From Bacteroidales bacterium (lineage in GTDB: Bacteria > Bacteroidota > Bacteroidia > Bacteroidales > UBA932), in NCBI GenBank assembly GCA_017962705.1, contig JAGCUV010000070.1, positions 61,000 to 124,999 on the forward strand: 64,000 bases of DNA, read 5' to 3'. Shown piece after piece: positions 26,004 through 34,447 of the stretch. Each line of letters begins with the position of its first letter. Position 1 is the stretch's first letter. The notes under the pieces are model-generated. The model saw nothing but the letters and a program-made list of their open reading frames with translations, searched no databases and was not told the DNA's origin. The translations under genes and the position numbers were made by a program.

Positions 26004-27232
26004 TTCTCTGCGGCGCCTCCCAGCACCTTGTCTTTTCCGCTTTTACTGCCGTTCAGGACGAAGAGGTCTTCATCCGTCTTGACATCCGTTCGGAACACAT
26101 ACAAATCATCGATAAAGATCCGGCTGCAACGGGCGGCCGGTTCCGGGCTCATTGAGCCCGCGATGATACGGATGGTCGTGTTGGCCGTAATGGGGTTGGA
26201 TGGGGTGCTGGCGACAAACACCAGGTAAGAAGCTCCTTTGAACATATCGGAGGGAAAATCCGCACTCTCCCTGTCGTATGTGGGAAGATCGGTAAATGTA
26301 ATGCTTGTTTGCCGGGTGTCGCGAATGACACCTCCTCCCTCGACGACAACAGTCAAAGTACCGTCATCCACGTCTGCCGCTGCCGGACCCGCCTTCCTGA
26401 TGACGGGCATGGGGAGTATCGGTTCGGTGCCGCCTTCGGTGTCCGGTTCCGGATCGGGATCCTCGCCGGGACCGGGACCGGGAGAGCCGCTGCCTTCTTC
26501 CACCCCTTCTGTCTGCCCGTAGAAATCTCCGATGGAAGGACCGTTCTGCACGACGGCTTTGAAAGAGACGACCAGCAAAGAGTCACCCTGGAAAGAGGGT
26601 GTGTGCGGCATGATCAGGTCCGCCCCGATACCGTTATTGCCGCCCAGCCTGACATAACCGGACTTGGCATAGCACCAGGCACTTTCCTGGCCCTCGATGA
26701 GCGTGGAAGTATAGCCGTATTTCTTTTGGGCATTGCTCCAGTTCTGAATCAGCACATCGCTGATGGTCTCATTCGGACGAAGGGAGCCGGCCAGCCAGGA
26801 AAAATCAGTTCCCACCCGTTTGACGAACCCCTGGTTTACCGTGAAGTAATTCCCCAGGAAACGTCCGGCGTCAGTCAGCATCAGCACCCCGCTCCTTCTC
26901 TCATACAAAGCGTCTTCGGAGAGTTTTTCCGCCGTAACCGTGATTTTCCATACTCCTTCAGAGATGAGTTGGGGACGGGTGATGCTCGCCCAGGCCGGGA
27001 CCCTCCCGTCCTGCCACTTGGCTTGGAAGTTCGCATTGCTCCTGATATATAAGGTGATAGATCCCCCGCAGACCGGCAGGTTGGCCCGGTCTGTGGGATG
27101 CTCCGAGGTGAGGTTTTCGTAAACGCGGATGTAGTCTTTCCGCTCTGCGTTAGGATCGTCCATCTTGCAGGAAGATGCTGTCCACAACAAAAGAAGGATA
27201 GACAGGATAGGATATGTGATGTTTTTTTTCAT
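26000..27232 (-). CDS. Surface lipoprotein of the SusCD locus
   Basis: A 410-residue lipoprotein (MKKNITYPILSILLLLWTAS, S, then Cys). The first 120 residues resemble a BACON-type beta-sandwich (GGSITLYIRSNANFQAKW). A beta-rich middle is followed by a low-complexity Pro/Gly/Asp/Glu linker near residues 245-270 and a C-terminal beta domain. The 3' end overlaps susC by 4 nt. No catalytic motif is seen, so it is probably an auxiliary binding protein of the locus. Confidence 0.72.
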   Translation of the reverse strand: MKKNITYPILSILLLLWTASSCKMDDPNAERKDYIRVYENLTSEHPTDRANLPVCGGSITLYIRSNANFQAKWQDGRVPAWASITRPQLISEGVWKITVTAEKLSEDALYERRSGVLMLTDAGRFLGNYFTVNQGFVKRVGTDFSWLAGSLRPNETISDVLIQNWSNAQKKYGYTSTLIEGQESAWCYAKSGYVRLGGNNGIGADLIMPHTPSFQGDSLLVVSFKAVVQNGPSIGDFYGQTEGVEEGSGSPGPGPGEDPDPEPDTEGGTEPILPMPVIRKAGPAAADVDDGTLTVVVEGGGVIRDTRQTSITFTDLPTYDRESADFPSDMFKGASYLVFVASTPSNPITANTTIRIIAGSMSPEPAARCSRIFIDDLYVFRTDVKTDEDLFVLNGSKSGKDKVLGGAAEN

Positions 27233-27243
27233 GGCATCGAAGA

Positions 27244-29880
27244 TTATCGGGACATATCAAATTCTACAAAGATGGGACGATGGTCCGAAGGATAGGAGAA
27301 ATGCTGGGAATCCTGCTCCGGATCGTAGATGACACTGCTGGTCACATTGGACCAGGTATCTTTGATGGTCGTGGAAAGTGTCGTCACGCGCCGGGCCATC
27401 GATTCGCTGCCATACATAATGTCTATACGGCCGGTACCGCCCGTTGAAGTGATGAAGCGTCCCGGTCCCGTGTAAGGAGACCCCGGAGCCTCCCGGACCA
27501 TATCGACCAACTGACGGCCATAGGACGGGGAACGGAATTCTTCGTTGGCATACATCCATTTCACTTTCGTCGTCTGATAAACTCCCTGCTCATCGTAATA
27601 CGGCTCGTCAAGCGGCGAAATGGAATTGGTGTCACCCATCAGCAGCCAGTTTTCCTCTTCAGGATAAGCCTGGACGGTCTTGATCATGATGCTTTGGGCC
27701 TCGTATTTCTGGTAATCACGCCCCTCCTGGTTCGCACGGCTTTCTTCTGTATTCCGGCCGGGCCAGTACAACTGGGGCCACAGATGGCAAGTGACGATAT
27801 TGATGCGCTGCCCGTCAACGGTGATTTGGAAATGACCGGCACCGTGCATAACATATTGATCGGAGACGGTCCCCGTGGTGATGCGGCGCAGCGTCGTGAT
27901 AGGGTACTTGGATGTAATGACCTGGGGATAATTGTCCCGCCACCCGCTCACGGCCGAATAATCGTGATGGAAACGCCGGGCCAGATCGTTCCACTGGGGA
28001 TCGGCATAGCCCGCCGTCGTTTCCGTATTGCTCTTTGAGCCGTTCTTGAAGAGTTTGTAATTACTCTGGCTGTCAGCGGTGGAAGTCCCCGTTTTGTAGA
28101 TGCTCTGGGCTTCGCAGAAAACGCACACATCGGGATCGTAGCGGTTCAGCCAGGCTACAAAGTTGTCAAAATCGTTGCCCTGGTCCGCCCACATACCGTT
28201 CTGGATATTGTAGAGCAGCACACGCAAGCGCTTGGCGGGAGCCGGATGTTTGACGGCGCGAATCTCCAGATTGTCGATAAAATGACCGTGGATAATATTG
28301 GCTCCCAGTTCCACGCCCCACAAAGCAAAGGCGGACGCATCGTTGAGATTGGCGCAAGTCAATTCCACGTGATGCCAGCCATCCGTATAGTTTTCGTTCG
28401 AAGGAGGGCTGAGCGTTTGACGGTCCATCAAACAGACATTGACAAAAGAATGGTTGTACGTATTGTTGCCCCCGATGCTGTGATCCAGTTCCAGGGGGAT
28501 TCCGTCGATGGTTGCGGAGGTCACGATGCCGCTATCCGTCAGACGGGTGCAGAAATCATCGTCCGTTCCGTAGCGGAAACAGATGTCGAACGAGACGTTC
28601 AAATCATAATATCCGTCCTTGAATTGGGACAAGGACTTGAAGGGTTGGATGACTCCGCGGACCTGGTCCCCTCCTCCGCAACTCACGCAACCCTGGTATT
28701 CCTGACAGCGATACATATAGGCATAACTGCCGATGTTGCGGCTGCGGACATATTCCTTGCTGACATTGGGACGCTCGCCCACGGTCCAGCCGCTCACCGT
28801 CGTCCAGTTGGCCTGGATGAAAGCGGAACCCGGGGTCTCGTTGGTCACCTTGACAAAGGCATTCTCATTGCCTTTTCGACCGGTGGGATCGTCATTGAGA
28901 TTGACCGAAGACGACGGGGCATAGGCCGACAAAGCGCTGTTGCCCTTGACGTGACCGCCCCACACGAAATTGTCGAAGTGCTCGAAGAAAAGCAAATCCG
29001 CCGGCGGTGCATACTGGAATGTAAAGGGCTTGATTTCTCCGGCGGCCAGTTGAAGGGCGGGAATGTCGAAAACCTGTCCTTTGTGATCCATATCCGTGAC
29101 CGTCAGGGTCAGGCCGGACGCATACTCGCCTTTGGACAGGACGAGATAGAAGCGCTCACCCGCCGGGGTGATAGGCACGCCTTCCCCGTCGTTGGTGCAG
29201 TTGAGGTTGACAAAATTGACCCCTTCATCCAATACGTAGCCGTTCTCGACCGTGTACGAAGCCAGGCCGGCCAGATTGTTGGCGATACTCTGCCCGGTCG
29301 CCTTGTTTTCCACGTGGACGGACGCAATCCTGGCCGAACCTTTCAGCGTAATTTCCAGAGCGGAAATCACCTCCCTGAAATCCATCCGCGCTCCGGTCGC
29401 TTCGCTGTACTCGGCATACATGGGATACGAGGCGAGTTCCTGCGCCGTTTTTCCATAAAACTGGGAGTATGGAATAATGAGATCCTTTACGGGATAATTT
29501 GCATCGGGAAGAAACCAGAATTTCGAGCCCTGCGGATAGCAGAACATCCTATAGGTGCCGGCCACAGACTCGGGGACTTCGAGATAGACCGTACCGTCCT
29601 CAGTAACAACGGGGTGATAGACGGCGGATTTCAGATAGATTTCATCTTCGGACGAGAAGGTATGACTGCCGCTCCCTACTTTGTGCCGCAAACTTTCCCT
29701 GTCTGTCCTGAGGATGAAACGGGCGACTCCTCCCTCCGGTACGAGCGGCAGGATTTCTTCCTGCCCGGAGCCGTCACCTTTGGCATATTCAACTTTCTTG
29801 TCTGTCGTACAAGAGCCGGACACTCCCGACAGGAAGAGAATGGCGGCAAGGATGGGAATAGATAAGCGTCTTATTCGCAT
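27244..29880 (-). CDS. Endonuclease/exonuclease/phosphatase-family lipoprotein
   Basis: About 878 residues from the ATG at 29880; the signal is MRIRRLSIPILAAILFLSGV, SGS, then Cys24. An N-terminal fimbrillin-like region and a middle carbohydrate- or ligand-binding-like region are followed from about residue 550 by an EEP (DNase I/sphingomyelinase-like) domain with all key motifs: YNIQNG, Glu in VFCEAQS, TCHLW, GDTNS and SDHRP. The family hydrolyses phosphodiesters such as nucleic acids, sphingomyelin or phosphoinositides. It heads the SusCD operon 11 nt before the next gene, so the locus may take up a phosphodiester-containing substrate. Which one is unknown. Confidence 0.82.
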   Translation of the reverse strand: MRIRRLSIPILAAILFLSGVSGSCTTDKKVEYAKGDGSGQEEILPLVPEGGVARFILRTDRESLRHKVGSGSHTFSSEDEIYLKSAVYHPVVTEDGTVYLEVPESVAGTYRMFCYPQGSKFWFLPDANYPVKDLIIPYSQFYGKTAQELASYPMYAEYSEATGARMDFREVISALEITLKGSARIASVHVENKATGQSIANNLAGLASYTVENGYVLDEGVNFVNLNCTNDGEGVPITPAGERFYLVLSKGEYASGLTLTVTDMDHKGQVFDIPALQLAAGEIKPFTFQYAPPADLLFFEHFDNFVWGGHVKGNSALSAYAPSSSVNLNDDPTGRKGNENAFVKVTNETPGSAFIQANWTTVSGWTVGERPNVSKEYVRSRNIGSYAYMYRCQEYQGCVSCGGGDQVRGVIQPFKSLSQFKDGYYDLNVSFDICFRYGTDDDFCTRLTDSGIVTSATIDGIPLELDHSIGGNNTYNHSFVNVCLMDRQTLSPPSNENYTDGWHHVELTCANLNDASAFALWGVELGANIIHGHFIDNLEIRAVKHPAPAKRLRVLLYNIQNGMWADQGNDFDNFVAWLNRYDPDVCVFCEAQSIYKTGTSTADSQSNYKLFKNGSKSNTETTAGYADPQWNDLARRFHHDYSAVSGWRDNYPQVITSKYPITTLRRITTGTVSDQYVMHGAGHFQITVDGQRINIVTCHLWPQLYWPGRNTEESRANQEGRDYQKYEAQSIMIKTVQAYPEEENWLLMGDTNSISPLDEPYYDEQGVYQTTKVKWMYANEEFRSPSYGRQLVDMVREAPGSPYTGPGRFITSTGGTGRIDIMYGSESMARRVTTLSTTIKDTWSNVTSSVIYDPEQDSQHFSYPSDHRPIFVEFDMSR

Positions 29881-29937
29881 AGGCAAACAAATTTTTCGCA
29901 ATAATAAACAATGAATCAATAAGAAACATGTTTATTC

Positions 29938-29987
29938 CGCTATCTTTTTTGCCTATCTTTTTTCGCTGTCTTTTTGCCTATCTTTTT
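29938..29987. repeat. Tandem repeat upstream of the SusCD locus
   Basis: Two adjoining near-identical units, 29938-29963 and 29964-29987, of the form CGCTRTC-T(5-6)-GCCTATC-T(5-6). They lie about 60 nt upstream of the first gene of the locus. They could be duplicated regulator sites or simple slippage; the spacing suggests a regulatory role but nothing proves it. Confidence 0.6.
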
Positions 29988-30046
29988 ATTTGTTTTTTCA
30001 ACTTTCTTTTGTTTGTGTTCTTAGAAACTGTTTTGGAAACAACTTC

Positions 30047-30340
30047 TTATTCATTGACGAGATAAACATCTTCTCCGTCCGCATGAAAATGCAATTTTTC
30101 CCGGGCATACTGCTCGACCGCATCCGTACCCTCCTGCATTTGGGAAATGCCCTCATCCAGATCGGCAATCTTTTCTTCCAATTCTTTTATTTCCCGCTTT
30201 TGGGATTGTTCCTCCATCCATCCGGCCGCCCAGGTGAAAACATTGTTCTTGCGAATGAGCAGAAAAATGACGAAAGCCAGAATCAGCAAAAACCAAAACC
30301 TTTTATGACCGTCGTGCCACCAAGAAAACCAATTTTTCAT
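30047..30340 (-). CDS. DivIC/FtsB-family septum formation initiator
   Basis: A 97-residue bitopic membrane protein: short basic cytoplasmic N-terminus, one transmembrane helix (FWFLLILAFVIFLLI, residues of about 15-30) and a periplasmic coiled coil (QKREIKELEEKIADLDEGIS) with the conserved ending EQYAREKLHFHADGEDVYLV. Known members join FtsL and FtsQ at the division site. It is divergent from the nucleotidyltransferase gene. Confidence 0.88.
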   Translation of the reverse strand: MKNWFSWWHDGHKRFWFLLILAFVIFLLIRKNNVFTWAAGWMEEQSQKREIKELEEKIADLDEGISQMQEGTDAVEQYAREKLHFHADGEDVYLVNE

Positions 30341-30416
30341 TTCAAACCAAGTTTGTTAGTAAATTCCAACAAAAATAACTATTTTTGTCAAAACTTACAA
30401 TAAATCATCAAGCGAT

Positions 30417-31346
30417 ATGAAACCTACTCTTTTAGTTCTTGCGGCCGGAATGGGAAGCCGTTACGGTGGACTCAAACAAATGGACGGCCTGGGCCCTTCG
30501 GGAGAAACCATTATCGATTACTCCATCTATGATGCCGTGCAAGCCGGATTCGGCAAAGTGGTCTATGTCGTCCGCGAATATTTCCGGGCCGACATGGAAA
30601 AAAGTGTCCGCGAGAAATACAAGAATGTCAAATGCATTGACGGGAGTCCCCTTGAATTTGATTTTGTCGTCCAGGAACTTGACAAGATTCCCGCCGGCTA
30701 CAGCCTCAACACCGAGCGTCAGAAGCCCTGGGGCACCGCGCATGCCGTACTGATGGGCAAAGAAGTCATCCACGAGCCTTTCGCGGTCATCAACGGAGAC
30801 GACTATTATGGCAAAGAATCCTTCCAGATTCTGGGCGACTGGCTGCGCGCCCACGAGAAAACGACCGGCTGCTACACCCTCATCGGCTTTGAACTGGACA
30901 ACACTCTCTCCGAGAGCGGCGGTGTAAGCCGGGGCATCGGGACCGCCAACGCCGAAGGCATCCTCACCCATGTGGAAGAGCATCACAACATTGCCCGCGA
31001 GGCCGATGGCAAGATTTACGGCAACAACGCCAAGGGCGAAAAAGTATGCATTCCCGACAAGGCTCTCTGCTCGATGAACATGTGGGGATTCACTCCGGAT
31101 TATTTCGACAAGAGCGAAAAGATTTTCGCCGACTTCATTAAAAAGAACATCAACGAGTTGAAGGCCGAATTCTACATTCCTTACGCCATCGACTGCATGA
31201 TCAAGGACGGTAGCGCCAAGACCGAGTTGCTGGCCACTCCGTCCCGTTGGTTCGGTGTCACTTTCAAAGAAGACCGTCCGGGCGTCGTCGCAAAATTCCG
31301 GGAATTTGCCGACAAAGGCGTTTATCCCACCCCGCTTTACAAGTAA
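30417..31346 (+). CDS. Sugar-phosphate nucleotidyltransferase family protein
   Basis: 309 residues with the N-terminal nucleotide-binding signature LAAGMGSRYGGLKQM and the NGDDYYG metal/catalytic segment typical of NTP-transferase enzymes such as glucose-1-phosphate thymidylyl- or uridylyltransferases. The exact sugar is not readable; in Bacteroidetes this subfamily is usually annotated only as nucleotidyltransferase. A TATTTTTG -7 box at 30380-30387 precedes the ATG by about 30 nt. The CPBP protease gene follows at 21 nt. Confidence 0.85.
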   Translation: MKPTLLVLAAGMGSRYGGLKQMDGLGPSGETIIDYSIYDAVQAGFGKVVYVVREYFRADMEKSVREKYKNVKCIDGSPLEFDFVVQELDKIPAGYSLNTERQKPWGTAHAVLMGKEVIHEPFAVINGDDYYGKESFQILGDWLRAHEKTTGCYTLIGFELDNTLSESGGVSRGIGTANAEGILTHVEEHHNIAREADGKIYGNNAKGEKVCIPDKALCSMNMWGFTPDYFDKSEKIFADFIKKNINELKAEFYIPYAIDCMIKDGSAKTELLATPSRWFGVTFKEDRPGVVAKFREFADKGVYPTPLYK

Positions 31347-31367
31347 TCCCCGCGGACGCATACGAAC

Positions 31368-32219
31368 ATGAAACATTCGCGTTCCCGTACCCCCTCTTTC
31401 GATCTGCTCTCGGGATTTGACTGGTTCATCCCGGGGTGGATCGATTTCATGTGGATAGGCATTATGCTGGGGGTCGGCGTGGTCATTTCCTCCATCGCTG
31501 CGATTTCCCTGAGCAAAGCCGGATTCGCCCCCATCTACGTCCAGACCATCTCATATCCCCTGCTTTTCATTCCGGCCATGTTGCTGGCATCCTCGCAAAG
31601 CCGACGCAATGTTTTCCGCATCGAGCCCCGTCCTTTAGACCGACCGGAAAACTGGAAAGGAGTGTCCGCCCTGGTGGCCGTTTCTGGAATGCTCGCTCTT
31701 GCCTTCCTGCTGGATCCGCTCAACTTGGTTTTGCCGGAACCGGACGAGAGAATCAAAGCCGCGATGAAAATGCTGGCGGACGGTCCTATTGTCATCAGCC
31801 TGCTATGTACGGCCGTTTTTGCGCCATTTTTCGAAGAATGGCTGTTCCGTGGCATCGTGCTGCGCGGACTGCTGGGAAAGATCAAACCCTTCTGGGCCAT
31901 CCTGATTTCCTCCTTGGTCTTCGGACTGTTCCATCTGAACCTATGGCAAGCCATTCCCGCCACGCTGATGGGACTGCTGCTGGGCTATGTCTATTGGAAA
32001 AGCGGTTCGTTGAAACTCACGATGCTGATGCACTGCGCCAACAACACGCTGTCCGTCATCTTAATGAACATCCACGGCGTAGATGCTTCTGATACCATCT
32101 ACGATCTTATTCCCAACAAACTGGTGTATGGAGGTATTGCAGCCGTCGCCCTCGCGGCACTGGTCGCAAGTATCATTTATTTCAGTAGAAAGACTCCCGC
32201 GCAAGCGAAAGAAGAATAA
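31368..32219 (+). CDS. CPBP-family intramembrane metalloprotease
   Basis: A 283-residue polytopic membrane protein with about seven or eight hydrophobic helices. The three conserved elements of the CAAX-protease/bacteriocin-processing family are visible: EEWLFR near residue 158, FGLFHLN, and a later HCANN (HxxxN). Family members include Rce1-like proteases and bacteriocin self-immunity proteins; the target here is unknown. It is likely co-transcribed with the preceding nucleotidyltransferase. Confidence 0.88.
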   Translation: MKHSRSRTPSFDLLSGFDWFIPGWIDFMWIGIMLGVGVVISSIAAISLSKAGFAPIYVQTISYPLLFIPAMLLASSQSRRNVFRIEPRPLDRPENWKGVSALVAVSGMLALAFLLDPLNLVLPEPDERIKAAMKMLADGPIVISLLCTAVFAPFFEEWLFRGIVLRGLLGKIKPFWAILISSLVFGLFHLNLWQAIPATLMGLLLGYVYWKSGSLKLTMLMHCANNTLSVILMNIHGVDASDTIYDLIPNKLVYGGIAAVALAALVASIIYFSRKTPAQAKEE

Positions 32220-32239
32220 GCCGGGCGAAGCCCTGCGTC

Positions 32240-32260
32240 ATTGCCGGCCTGACCGGCAAT
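32240..32260. repeat. REP-like palindrome variant
   Basis: ATTGCCGG-CCTGA-CCGGCAAT, preceded by GCGTC, between convergent genes. The CGTCAT 5' flank is shared with the TGCCCGG palindromes at 2.7 kb and 12.9 kb. Its position suggests it can also act as a terminator hairpin. Confidence 0.65.
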
Positions 32261-32893
32261 CTAAAGGATTGTAAAACCTTCTTCGCGCATTTTATTTAAG
32301 GTCTCGACGTGTCCGTCTTCCGCGACATAACCGAGGCCTTTTTCTATGACCTTGACCGTAAAGCCGGCGTTTTTGAGGTCATTGGCTGTATTATAAACGC
32401 AATATTCGGTGGCGATGCCCACCACATACACGCAGGTCTCATCAAGGATGGTCAGCACTTCCGCCAGGCTCTGGTCCGCCGCATTGCGGCCATCAAAGCC
32501 GGAGTATTGCTCGACGGCAGGGTCGCAGCCTTTGTTGAAGGTCAATTCTTCCACCACATAAGGCTTCAAAGCATCGTGCACCTCACCACCGCGCGTACCC
32601 GCGACACAGTGCGGGGGCCAGGGACCGCCCTGCTCCGCAAAAGAGCAGTGGTTGGCGGGATGGTGGTCGCACACAAAGAGAACGGGAATACCGGGGTTGG
32701 CCTCAATGAGTTTTTGGGTATACTCGACCGCCTCGACGGAATGACCGCAAGCCAGCGAGCCGCCATTGATAAAGTCATAGAGTTCGTCCACAACGACGAG
32801 GGCGGAACCCGTTTCCATTTTCACTGTTTTTTCACTGCTGCAGGACATAAGTGCCAAAAGAAATAAAGGAAGAATTTTAAAGAGCGTTTTCAT
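32261..32893 (-). CDS. pncA: Nicotinamidase with a lipoprotein signal
   Basis: A 210-residue isochorismatase-fold amidase converting nicotinamide to nicotinate. All hallmark residues are present: catalytic Asp36 (VVVDELYDF), Lys121 (FNKGCDP) and Cys165 (ATEYCVYNTA), metal ligands Asp76, His78 and His95 (CDHHPANH; WPPHCVAGT). Unusually, it begins MKTLFKILPLFLLALMS then Cys18, a good lipobox, so it is probably exported and lipid-anchored rather than cytoplasmic. It overlaps the end of pncB by 17 nt, which indicates coupling to the next salvage step. Confidence 0.88.
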   Translation of the reverse strand: MKTLFKILPLFLLALMSCSSEKTVKMETGSALVVVDELYDFINGGSLACGHSVEAVEYTQKLIEANPGIPVLFVCDHHPANHCSFAEQGGPWPPHCVAGTRGGEVHDALKPYVVEELTFNKGCDPAVEQYSGFDGRNAADQSLAEVLTILDETCVYVVGIATEYCVYNTANDLKNAGFTVKVIEKGLGYVAEDGHVETLNKMREEGFTIL

Positions 32894-34376
32894 CTTGGAA
32901 TTGGGTATTGATATCCTTGACCAAACGGTCGATGATATTCAGTTTGGTATTGTACAAATCGTCGGAAATATCGACTTTATAATAGTGCGGATTGATGAGA
33001 CGGCGCTCGCTGGGGCTCAGGCGGGCGAGGTTGGCCTGATAATAAGCCTTCTTGTCGGCAAGGGACTCCTGAAGATAGCAGCGGACGCCATTTTCTATCA
33101 TCTTCTGCTGGAGGGGCTTGGCGTGATAGGCCCCCGCTTCGAAGGTCTTGAATTTATATCGGTCGTTCTCGTCACAAATCGTGAAACTTTCCCCCGCCTC
33201 GATCTGCTGGCAGAGGCGGTCGCCACGCAGACAAGTGACATCGGCCTTGAAGATCTCCCCTTCCGGATAGTCTTTGCTGATACGCCAGGTAATCTGGAAG
33301 CCCGGGTTGATGAGTTTGGCCCTGTCTTCCGAGCGTTTGAGAACGGGTTCGCCATCGATTTGGACCAATTTATAGACATTGCCGAAACAGGGATTGCCTT
33401 TGGAGGTGGCGATGGCGTCACCCACCCCGTAGGAGTCGATGCAGGCGCCCTGCCGTTCCAAGTCGGCGATCAGGTATTCGTCCAGCGAGTTGGTCGCGAA
33501 AATCTTGCACCGCCTGAGACCGGCCTTGTCCAGAATCTGACGGACCTCGGCGGAAAGATAGGCCAGGTCACCACTGTCCAGACGCACGCCATACAAAGGC
33601 TGGTAATTGTCGTCGATGCCGGCCGCCCGGAAAGCCGCGATGGCATTCTGCACTCCGCATTTGAGGGTGTCGTAGGTGTCAATCAAGAGGATGAGCGGCT
33701 CGCCCTGGTGGGACTGGAGATAGCGGTCGAAAGCCAGACGTTCCCCGCTTACGCTGCAGCCGAAAGAAGTGATGTAACTATGGGCCATCGTACCGGTGGA
33801 ACCGCAGTCCCAGCCCATTCCCGTAAGGATATTGGAGGAGTTGGCGCAACCCGCGATGATGGCGGCTTTTGCTCCGTAGACGGCGGCCCAGGGACCATGG
33901 GCCCGGCGGGAGCCGAACTCGCTGACGGGCCGGTTGGTGGCCCGGCAGACGCGGGAGGCCTTGGTGGCGACGGCCATCTGATGGTTCATGATGCAGAGCA
34001 TCGGGGTTTCGAGCACCTGCGCCTCAATCAGCGGGGCCTCAACGATGATGATGGGCTGGGACGGGAAGGCAATCTCCCCCTCCCGCATCGCATACACATT
34101 GCCGGTGAATTTCATCCCGGCCAGGTACTGGCGGAAGGGCCTGTAGGTCTCTCCCGGCAAGAATTTTTCAAACCATTCTTCGCTTTTTCCACCCAAGCCG
34201 GCAATCATTTCCAACACCTCGTCGGTGCCGCTCACAACAGCCCAGTTGTTATTTTCGGGAGCCTTGCGGTAAAAGAGGTTGAAAACGGCCATCTGGTCCG
34301 CCTTTCCGCAATCGAAGAAAGACTTTCCCATCGTGTACTGGTACTTGTCCGAGCAGTAAGCAATATCTTCCAACAT
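32877..34376 (-). CDS. pncB: Nicotinate phosphoribosyltransferase
   Basis: A 499-residue enzyme of NAD salvage that joins nicotinate to PRPP. The start at 34376 gives MLEDIAYCSDKYQYTMGKSF; an in-frame ATG four codons upstream is possible. Family features: YQYTMG near the N-terminus, EFGSRRAHGPWAA, GTMAHSYITSFG and YGVRLDSGDLAYLS. The following gene, pncA, supplies its substrate, and the two overlap. The upstream FtsX permease gene ends 71 nt before it. Confidence 0.95.
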   Translation of the reverse strand: MLEDIAYCSDKYQYTMGKSFFDCGKADQMAVFNLFYRKAPENNNWAVVSGTDEVLEMIAGLGGKSEEWFEKFLPGETYRPFRQYLAGMKFTGNVYAMREGEIAFPSQPIIIVEAPLIEAQVLETPMLCIMNHQMAVATKASRVCRATNRPVSEFGSRRAHGPWAAVYGAKAAIIAGCANSSNILTGMGWDCGSTGTMAHSYITSFGCSVSGERLAFDRYLQSHQGEPLILLIDTYDTLKCGVQNAIAAFRAAGIDDNYQPLYGVRLDSGDLAYLSAEVRQILDKAGLRRCKIFATNSLDEYLIADLERQGACIDSYGVGDAIATSKGNPCFGNVYKLVQIDGEPVLKRSEDRAKLINPGFQITWRISKDYPEGEIFKADVTCLRGDRLCQQIEAGESFTICDENDRYKFKTFEAGAYHAKPLQQKMIENGVRCYLQESLADKKAYYQANLARLSPSERRLINPHYYKVDISDDLYNTKLNIIDRLVKDINTQFQDENAL

Positions 34377-34447
34377 AAGCCTGGTCAATTACAGGATTGC
34401 AAAGATACGAGCAAGCCGAGAGAAAAGCAAATTTTATTTGTTTAATA

